This document shows, piece after piece, positions 17,753 to 24,378 of a stretch of 64,000 nt of DNA. Origin of the DNA: Aquimarina sp. Aq107 (GTDB lineage Bacteria > Bacteroidota > Bacteroidia > Flavobacteriales > Flavobacteriaceae); assembly GCF_943733665.1 (NCBI RefSeq), contig NZ_OX030782.1, positions 5,132,501 through 5,196,500 on the forward strand. The letters are read 5' to 3'. The position numbers and the translations under genes are program-made. The notes under the pieces are model-generated. The model was not told the origin of the DNA, ran no database searches, and saw nothing but the letters and a program-made list of their open reading frames with translations. Each line of letters begins with the position of its first letter. Position 1 is the first letter of the stretch.

Positions 17753-19027
17753 TTATATAGTAGGTTTACCTGTTCTAGTAACATATCTTCTTTCAATAAA
17801 CTGAAAGTAAATTGATATTATAAAAGATGAGATGATGTATATGAATATTATAGTTGTCATTCCTGACAGTATCTCATCTATTCCAAACCAAGTGTCTTCT
17901 TTAGTAATGAAATATACCCCAAGGCTAAGTTTTATAAATTCAACATAAATAGAAATAATGTTTCTATCCATTAAAGAAGTATATGCGAATATAGAAGTAA
18001 CTAAAAAGATTGCGTAGTTTATAATTTCTATAAAGTTAAGATCACCAAAGCTTATCAATAAGTAATATAGTAGCGCTATGGTAATTATTAATTGCATCCA
18101 AGACCATATTTTTAATGATAACGAGCTTTCTGGTTGATACTTTTCTCTTGTATAAGGGTCAGTAATGACTTCGATAGGATATTTTTCTTTAACATCTTCT
18201 GGTCTCCATCCAGTTGGCATATACCATATTCTAATTTTATCAAAAGTGTTTTTAGTTCTCCAGGCATCTTTAAATATCCCCCAAACATGTATGAAATTAA
18301 TTAGAAACGGGTTCCAGGTATTTACTTGTTTTTTAACGCCATATACAGGTGGCTTTTCAGGAATCTCTTTTTGAAATGTACCAAAAATCTTATCCCAAAA
18401 AATAAAGATTTGAGAATAATTCTTGTCAAGATACTCATCATTTATTGCGTGGTGAACTCTATGATGTGATGGGGTAACAATAATATGTTCTAAAACACCC
18501 ATTTTATTTATTAAGCGAGTATGATACCAAAATTGTGCGAATAAATGTATAGGAGCTACAAGGGCTACAACACTTGCAGGGATGCCTAATAATGCCAAAG
18601 GTATATAGAGAAAGAAATAAATAGAAACAATAGCAGAAATACTTTGACGAAGTGCGCATGCCAAGTTAAATTCTTCACTACTATGATGTATAATGTGTCT
18701 ATTCCAAAATAGATTTATAGTGTGATTAAAACGGTGAGACCAATACCCTACAAAATCTAACCCCATAAATGTTAAGATGTAGACTAAAAGAGAAGATTCG
18801 ATCTTAATTAATGCGATATGATCTACCATCCAATCATAACTAATGATAATTACAGCTAGACCTGTTAAGCTCCTTAAACTATCCGTAATACCAGAACTAA
18901 TACTAGAAATGGTGTCCATAGATTGGTTTACCTTAACTCCTTTCCATCTTCCGACTAAATACTCTATAAAAATTAGAACTATGAAACCAGGAATAGCATA
19001 AGTTAACGCTTCGGCATATGTTTCCAT
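17753..19027 (-). CDS. Sterol desaturase/fatty acid hydroxylase superfamily membrane protein
   Basis: This 424-residue multi-pass membrane protein has the diiron histidine boxes of the superfamily: HRFNH, a following HIIHH, and HHRVHHA, about residues 118-190. Together with a conserved WNRH segment these resemble the alkylglycerol monooxygenase-like branch, which oxidises lipid alkyl chains or ether lipids. The C-terminal third adds four or five further hydrophobic segments, giving a longer protein than the core enzymes of 250-300 residues. The substrate is unknown. It is monocistronic and convergent with the receptor/SGNH genes; a shared role in lipid handling is only an inference from proximity. 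Confidence 0.87.
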   Translation of the reverse strand: METYAEALTYAIPGFIVLIFIEYLVGRWKGVKVNQSMDTISSISSGITDSLRSLTGLAVIIISYDWMVDHIALIKIESSLLVYILTFMGLDFVGYWSHRFNHTINLFWNRHIIHHSSEEFNLACALRQSISAIVSIYFFLYIPLALLGIPASVVALVAPIHLFAQFWYHTRLINKMGVLEHIIVTPSHHRVHHAINDEYLDKNYSQIFIFWDKIFGTFQKEIPEKPPVYGVKKQVNTWNPFLINFIHVWGIFKDAWRTKNTFDKIRIWYMPTGWRPEDVKEKYPIEVITDPYTREKYQPESSLSLKIWSWMQLIITIALLYYLLISFGDLNFIEIINYAIFLVTSIFAYTSLMDRNIISIYVEFIKLSLGVYFITKEDTWFGIDEILSGMTTIIFIYIISSFIISIYFQFIERRYVTRTGKPTI

Positions 19028-19199
19028 AGTTTAAAAAAATTAGAAAAAGACTTTATGTTTGTAGGAAAATTACAATTTTATGATTTTAAAATCAAATAAA
19101 ACGGTACTAAAATCAATACTTTTTAGATGCTATCTAAACTTTAGATTTCAACATTGAAAAAACAAAATAAAAGAGGCTATTTTATTCATTTTAAAAGCC

Positions 19200-19207
19200 T
19201 ATATTTG
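19200..19207 (+). promoter_or_regulatory. -7 element of atpDC
   Basis: TATATTTG matches TAnnTTTG. It lies 84 bp before the atpD start, leaving a leader of roughly 80 nt with no obvious fold. No TTG lies at the proper distance upstream. Confidence 0.5.
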
Positions 19208-19291
19208 CAGCCTGAAAAAAGGTCGTATTCGATACATTCGGAAAAAGGGTCTTTTTAAATAGTTAAATACTAAACATTAAATAGTTATATA

Positions 19292-20800
19292 ATGTCTCAA
19301 GTTACGGGTAAAGTATCACAAATTGTAGGTCCGGTTATAGACGTAGCATTCGCTGCCGGTACTGAATTACCAAAAATTTACGATTCGTTAGAAATTAATA
19401 AAGTAGACGGTACCAAGTTGGTGTTAGAGATTCAGTCTCACATTGGTGAAGATACTGTTCGTACTATTGCGATGGATTCCAGTGATGGATTAAGCAGAGG
19501 AATGGAAGCTGTTGGAACAGGAGCTCCAATTCAGATGCCTATCGGAGGAGATGTATACGGACGTCTATTTAATGTAATTGGTGACGCAATTGATGGTCTA
19601 GGAGATCTTCCTAAAACAGGAGATAATGGTCTTTCTATTCACCGTCAAGCACCAAAATTTGAAGATTTATCAACTTCTACAGAAGTTCTATTTACAGGTA
19701 TTAAAGTAATTGATCTTATCGAGCCTTATGCAAAAGGAGGTAAGATTGGATTATTTGGAGGTGCCGGAGTAGGTAAAACAGTATTGATTCAGGAGTTGAT
19801 TAACAATATAGCAAAAGGTCACGGTGGTCTTTCTGTATTCGCTGGAGTAGGAGAAAGAACTCGTGAAGGAAATGATTTACTTCGTGAGATGTTAGAGTCT
19901 GGTATTATCAAATATGGTGATGACTTTATGCATTCTATGGAAGAAGGAGGATGGGATCTTTCTAAGGTTGATAAAGAAGTAATGAAAGAATCTAAAGCTA
20001 CTTTCGTATTCGGACAGATGAATGAGCCACCAGGAGCACGTGCTCGTGTTGCACTTTCTGGTCTTACGATTGCAGAATATTTCCGTGATGGAGCTGGAGA
20101 TGGACAAGGAAAAGATGTACTTTTCTTCGTAGATAATATCTTCCGTTTTACACAAGCAGGTTCTGAGGTATCAGCACTTCTAGGGCGTATGCCATCAGCG
20201 GTAGGATATCAGCCAACACTAGCTACAGAGATGGGTGTGATGCAGGAGCGTATTACTTCTACTAAGAAAGGATCTATTACATCTGTACAGGCAGTTTATG
20301 TACCTGCAGATGATTTAACGGATCCAGCACCAGCAACAACATTTGCTCACTTAGATGCAACAACAGTATTATCTCGTAAGATTGCTGAGCTTGGTATTTA
20401 CCCAGCGGTAGATCCATTAGATTCTACATCAAGAATTCTTACAGCTGATATATTAGGTGATGAGCACTATAATTGTGCACAAAGAGTAAAAGAGCTTTTA
20501 CAGCGTTATAAAGAATTACAAGATATTATTGCTATCCTTGGTATGGAAGAATTATCTGAAGAAGATAAATTAGCGGTAGGACGTGCACGTCGTGTACAAC
20601 GTTTCTTATCTCAGCCATTCCACGTAGCAGAGCAGTTTACAGGTATCCCAGGATGTTTAGTAGATATTAAAGATACTATTAAGGCATTTACGATGATTAT
20701 GGACGGTGAATTAGATCACTTACCAGAAGCAGCGTTTAACCTTAAAGGGACAATCGAAGAAGCTATCGAAGCTGGTGAGAAAATGTTAGCTGAAGCATAA
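19292..20800 (+). CDS. atpD: F0F1 ATP synthase subunit beta
   Basis: This is the catalytic beta subunit of the F1 sector, 502 residues, which makes ATP on the cytoplasmic side of the inner membrane. It shows the P-loop GGAGVGKT, GERTREGNDL, and a version of the DELSEED lever (EELSEED) followed by the RRVQRFLSQPF segment. It is somewhat longer than the E. coli protein (460 residues) because of insertions such as the KYGDDFMHSMEEGGWDL region, which are common in this phylum. It is paired only with atpC; the other F1F0 genes are not in the window, which matches the split atp layout of Bacteroidota. Codons are rich in frequently used forms, as expected for a highly expressed gene. Confidence 0.98.
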   Translation: MSQVTGKVSQIVGPVIDVAFAAGTELPKIYDSLEINKVDGTKLVLEIQSHIGEDTVRTIAMDSSDGLSRGMEAVGTGAPIQMPIGGDVYGRLFNVIGDAIDGLGDLPKTGDNGLSIHRQAPKFEDLSTSTEVLFTGIKVIDLIEPYAKGGKIGLFGGAGVGKTVLIQELINNIAKGHGGLSVFAGVGERTREGNDLLREMLESGIIKYGDDFMHSMEEGGWDLSKVDKEVMKESKATFVFGQMNEPPGARARVALSGLTIAEYFRDGAGDGQGKDVLFFVDNIFRFTQAGSEVSALLGRMPSAVGYQPTLATEMGVMQERITSTKKGSITSVQAVYVPADDLTDPAPATTFAHLDATTVLSRKIAELGIYPAVDPLDSTSRILTADILGDEHYNCAQRVKELLQRYKELQDIIAILGMEELSEEDKLAVGRARRVQRFLSQPFHVAEQFTGIPGCLVDIKDTIKAFTMIMDGELDHLPEAAFNLKGTIEEAIEAGEKMLAEA

Positions 20801-20815
20801 ATTAGTATAGAGAAG

Positions 20816-20888
20816 TTAGTACTGAAGTAGTGAGAGTGATTTTATCTCCTTATGTACTTAATACTAATTACTCAATACTCAATACTTA
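20816..20888. repeat. Intercistronic TACT-rich repeat and imperfect hairpin between atpD and atpC
   Basis: The 94-bp atpD-atpC gap contains an imperfect inverted repeat (TTAGTACTGAAGTA at 20816-20829 against TACTTAATACTAA at 20855-20867). It is followed by a run of short direct repeats of the type AATACTC/AATACTTA up to 20888. Such short TACT-type repeats look like non-coding genomic repeats. The hairpin may affect the beta:epsilon ratio or protect the upstream message. Confidence 0.45.
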
Positions 20889-20894
20889 TAAAAT

Positions 20895-21170
20895 ATGTAT
20901 TTAGAAATAGTAACTCCAGAAGCAGTTTTATTTAGTGGTGAGGTAACTTCTGTTGCTGTGCCAGGTGTGAACGGAGAATTTCAGATGTTGGATAATCACG
21001 CACCAATCGTTTCTTTATTAGGAAAAGGAAATGTAAAAGTGTATGGAGATATGAATCTAGAAGAAGAAGTAGCAGAGAAGTTTTCTAAAGAAAATGGAGT
21101 TACACTTCTTTCTATTAATTCTGGAACTATCGAAATGAAAGATAACAAAGTAATCGTTTTAGCTGACTAA
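20895..21170 (+). CDS. atpC: F0F1 ATP synthase subunit epsilon, short form
   Basis: The 91-residue protein covers only the N-terminal beta-sandwich of subunit epsilon (LEIVTPEAVLFSGEV, VPGVNGEFQMLDNHAPIVS). The E. coli protein is about 139 residues; the C-terminal pair of helices that can lock the enzyme against ATP hydrolysis is missing, while the reading frame ends cleanly before a terminator. Short epsilon subunits are usual in Bacteroidota as far as I know. The 94-bp spacing from atpD is wide for an operon, but both genes appear to share one promoter and one terminator. Confidence 0.95.
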   Translation: MYLEIVTPEAVLFSGEVTSVAVPGVNGEFQMLDNHAPIVSLLGKGNVKVYGDMNLEEEVAEKFSKENGVTLLSINSGTIEMKDNKVIVLAD

Positions 21171-21214
21171 ATGTATTTTTATTAGTTAATACAATTCTAA
21201 AGATTATTATATTT

Positions 21215-21246
21215 AATCCCTGTTATATATTAACAGGGATTTTTTT
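21215..21246 (+). terminator. Terminator of atpDC
   Basis: An 11-bp stem AATCCCTGTTA (21215-21225) with TAACAGGGATT (21231-21241) has a 5-nt loop and a T-run to 21246. The start codon of the next gene begins on the base right after the T-run. Confidence 0.85.
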
Positions 21247-22059
21247 ATGCTTTTTAATAAGTCTTTTCCATATTCTACTTCTCTTGCAAATCATGTAAAG
21301 ATTGCGACCATTTTGAGTTTCGCAGTAGTTTTTATACTTATTTTTTTGCAACCTTTTGGAGCAAATAACTTTAATCACCCTTATAAGGAACTTTATTTTA
21401 TAGGCTATGGAATTATTTCGTTTATAGTATATCTTTCTCTTTATTTTTTATCGAGATACTACTACTCGAATTTTAAAAGGTGGAGATGGAGGGAAGAATT
21501 TGTGTTTTGTTTTCTCTACGTTTCGATTGCAATTACTATTTCGTTTTTTTATACTGAACTATCTATAAATAAAAGATCAAACTTTATCAATTTTGATTTT
21601 TTCATTAAGTGGTTTCGATTTATATTTCTTGGTTTTGGAATAATTTTATCCATAGTATCATTCTTTTTGAGAAACTACTACGGAAAAACAATTGAGAGTA
21701 TAGAAAAAACTGATTTAAGTTATAATAGAAAAGTGTTACTAAAGAGTTCTTTGAAAAAGGAATCTTTTTTGGTGATATTAGCAAAAGTTATTTATGTTAA
21801 GTCAGAAGATAATTACGTAAATATTTATTACGAAGAAGGACAAGAGATAAAGAAGAAAGTAATGCGTAACACACTTTCTTCGGTATTTGATCAATTAGAA
21901 AGTATGATTAGAGTACACAGATCATATATTATTAATCCTCGTTATATTTCTTCATTAGAAGGTAATGCGCAGAATGGTAAAGTGCGTTTGGATAATATAG
22001 AAGAAGTCATTCCTGTATCTAAAACTTATTTTGATGAGGTAAAATCTCATACGAATTGA
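21247..22059 (+). CDS. Membrane-anchored LytTR transcriptional regulator
   Basis: The 270-residue protein has four hydrophobic helices in residues about 20-145 (the first includes FAVVFILIFLQPFG) and a C-terminal LytTR DNA-binding domain (about 165-268). The latter shows typical features: VIYVKSEDNYVNIYY, then a helix, then MIRVHRSYIINPRYI. There is no receiver domain, so the membrane part probably senses a signal directly. The MLFNKSFPYS start is what I expect from relatives, yet it falls immediately after the atpC terminator, so either read-through or a promoter inside atpC or the terminator is needed. No target is evident. Confidence 0.88.
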   Translation: MLFNKSFPYSTSLANHVKIATILSFAVVFILIFLQPFGANNFNHPYKELYFIGYGIISFIVYLSLYFLSRYYYSNFKRWRWREEFVFCFLYVSIAITISFFYTELSINKRSNFINFDFFIKWFRFIFLGFGIILSIVSFFLRNYYGKTIESIEKTDLSYNRKVLLKSSLKKESFLVILAKVIYVKSEDNYVNIYYEEGQEIKKKVMRNTLSSVFDQLESMIRVHRSYIINPRYISSLEGNAQNGKVRLDNIEEVIPVSKTYFDEVKSHTN

Positions 22060-22189
22060 CCCCAGAAAAGTAAAATTTCACCACAAAAAATATTTCTCTA
22101 CCACAGAAAGTATGTAATCATCACATTCTTTTTTTTGTGTGTAGTATAGCACGTTTATTTGAATCATTAAACGATTAGAAATATTACAA

Positions 22190-23047
22190 ATGAAGACATT
22201 TATTAAAGCGGTAAAGATAATTATCGCAGCAACAATTCTCTTAATAGTTGGGAGTACACTATACATCAGATTTTCTAGATATACTGATGCAATGGTTTAT
22301 CACACCAATGGATTAGAATATGAAAATTTTGAAACATCTATGAATTATTCAGAGTACTATTTTGAAATTGATCAGAATACTCAATTACATGGAGTTCTTT
22401 TTAAACCGAAGACTCAAGATCCAATAGCTACTATTATTCATTATTCTGGTAAGGGTATGCATTTAATGGCATCTCAAAAGTATTATGAGATTTTAACGAA
22501 AAAAGGATTTCAAGTATTTAGTTTCGAACGTAGGGATTTTGGAAGATCTACTGGTGTGGCTGATAATTCATTAACGCTTGAAGAAGATGCTTTATATGTA
22601 TTTGATAAGATCATAGTTGATGAGAATATGACAGAAAAACCAATAGTGATTTGGGGGCAATCATTGGGAGGATCATTTGCTATAATGAATGCGGCAGAGC
22701 GCAGTGATAAAATAGCTGGAGTAATTGTAGAGGGTACGTTTAATTCGTTTCCTGATATAGGAAAAGTATATGCCAAAGCAATAAACTTAGAAAACTTTAA
22801 ATGGATGATACCATTATTAATGAATAATGATTTTCCTGCCGAAAAAGAAATAAAAAAGATAAGTAAGCCAATAGTTATTATCCATAGTGATGCGGATGAA
22901 CAGGTTCCTTATGAACTAGGGAAGAAACTTTATGAAGCTTCAGATAAAGCCAACACAGAGTTTTGGAAAATACAAGGAAAACATATTAGAGGAATATTCG
23001 ATTATGAAGAACAATATGTTCAAAAGTTTATAGATATAATAGATTAA
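22190..23047 (+). CDS. Alpha/beta hydrolase, membrane-anchored or exported
   Basis: The 285-residue protein has an N-terminal hydrophobic segment (about 8-25) without a clear cleavage site, then an alpha/beta-hydrolase fold. The nucleophile elbow is GQSLGG with Ser158, the acid is probably in the HSDADEQVP segment near residue 235, and the His is near GKHIRG at about 263. The arrangement resembles the BEM46/YqkD-type serine hydrolases, which face the periplasm or the membrane. The substrate is unknown. It lies 130 bp after the LytTR gene and seems to be transcribed on its own. Confidence 0.83.
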   Translation: MKTFIKAVKIIIAATILLIVGSTLYIRFSRYTDAMVYHTNGLEYENFETSMNYSEYYFEIDQNTQLHGVLFKPKTQDPIATIIHYSGKGMHLMASQKYYEILTKKGFQVFSFERRDFGRSTGVADNSLTLEEDALYVFDKIIVDENMTEKPIVIWGQSLGGSFAIMNAAERSDKIAGVIVEGTFNSFPDIGKVYAKAINLENFKWMIPLLMNNDFPAEKEIKKISKPIVIIHSDADEQVPYELGKKLYEASDKANTEFWKIQGKHIRGIFDYEEQYVQKFIDIID

Positions 23048-23199
23048 TTAATTTTTCATTGTTAAGTAATTTTTAAAGAATGATAACATTCATAACTTTT
23101 GATCAATGTTAGTTTCATAAAGTCTTAAAGTTGAGCTAAACCAAGCTAAGAACAGCAATATTAATTTTAGTGCTTAACTAACTTTTAAATTACCAAAAC

Positions 23200-24201
23200 A
23201 TGAAAAAAATTCTTGCACTTTTAGTTTTAATTACAGTCTTTTGTGGATGTGAATCAAATGAGGATATCTACCTTTTTGACGAGAAATTACCAGAAAGTAA
23301 AAATTCTAGTTTCTATTTGGATCTAGCTTATCAGCACGCTCCGGTACATTATCAAGATGTAGATCGCACAGGTTCTCATGGTTTAAGTGGAAAAGCAGAT
23401 TATATTACTCGCTATGATTTCGATGGTGATCTTAATGCTAAAAATAATTGGGATAATATTGCCAATACTTCCAGAAAAGGAAACGCTGTGGGATATTACT
23501 CTGTGGTAGAAACAAGTACGCATTACTTTATTACATATGCCTTTTTTCACCCAAGAGATTGGACTGATATATGGTTTTTATACAGGCTTGATGAGCATGA
23601 AAATGATCTGGAAGGAGTGCTTACTATAGTTAAAAAAGATAATTCTACTTATGGTAAAGCGATTGGAGCTGTAACGGTATTTCACTCCGATTTTTATTCT
23701 TATATGGCATCTAATTCTGGTTTGATTAATGGAAATGAAGATATAGATGGTACTTTAACTACACAAAATCATAACGGAATTAATCGTTTTAAAACTTCTG
23801 CCGAGGCAAAAGGTCATGGTATCAAAGCGCACGCAAAACAACAACCAGGAGGAAGCGATTATGTAGTATATTTTCCAAGTAAAACTACTAGCGAATACCC
23901 ATCCGATATTTATGATAGAAACGTAAAATATAAATTAGTTAATATATTTGAAAATGGAGGTATGTGGGATCAGCGTTTTAATACTAATCTTTTTAGTAAT
24001 GCTAAATCATTTCAGAAATCCTATGGTAATGGAAGTGCCAATGCACCTTGGAATTGGGATGATAAAAATGACGGAGGCAATCAAGGTTTATTAGCAGGAG
24101 GTATTGCATATTATCCTGCGCATTTAGTGGATGAATATTTTAATGGATTAGGAAGTTTTAGTAAAACTTATATCTACAATCCATACTTGGGGATAGAATA
24201 A
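23200..24201 (+). CDS. Lipoprotein of unknown function
   Basis: This is a 333-residue lipoprotein with a clear signal and lipobox (FCGC, Cys19) but no family I can name with confidence. It has a conserved-looking aromatic and acidic core, HPRDWTDIWFLYR followed by DEHENDLEG, then a block containing HGIKAHAKQQPGG and a Trp/Asn-rich C-terminal segment (WNWDDKNDGG). The HxxDW and EHENDLEG pattern loosely recalls Vps62/necrosis-inducing-type beta-sandwich proteins that bind metal through acidic residues, but that is only a resemblance. It is transcribed alone and followed by a strong terminator. Confidence 0.75.
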   Translation: MKKILALLVLITVFCGCESNEDIYLFDEKLPESKNSSFYLDLAYQHAPVHYQDVDRTGSHGLSGKADYITRYDFDGDLNAKNNWDNIANTSRKGNAVGYYSVVETSTHYFITYAFFHPRDWTDIWFLYRLDEHENDLEGVLTIVKKDNSTYGKAIGAVTVFHSDFYSYMASNSGLINGNEDIDGTLTTQNHNGINRFKTSAEAKGHGIKAHAKQQPGGSDYVVYFPSKTTSEYPSDIYDRNVKYKLVNIFENGGMWDQRFNTNLFSNAKSFQKSYGNGSANAPWNWDDKNDGGNQGLLAGGIAYYPAHLVDEYFNGLGSFSKTYIYNPYLGIE

Positions 24202-24227
24202 TCAAAAATAGTGTTGAATTTATATAG

Positions 24228-24263
24228 AGGAGCCAAAGCATAGATGTACTTGGCTCCTTTTTT
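24228..24263 (+). terminator. Terminator after the unknown lipoprotein
   Basis: A 9-bp stem AGGAGCCAA (24228-24236) with TTGGCTCCT (24250-24258) has a 13-nt loop and runs into six T. It lies 27 bp after the stop codon. Confidence 0.88.
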
Positions 24264-24378
24264 ATATTATAATTGATTAAAAATTAGATTATAGTAAGAA
24301 TTTTGTATAAAATTATGTTAAAGAGCTATTTGTAGGTAAAACGTTTTATACATTTCGGGGAAAACATAGCTAAACGTA

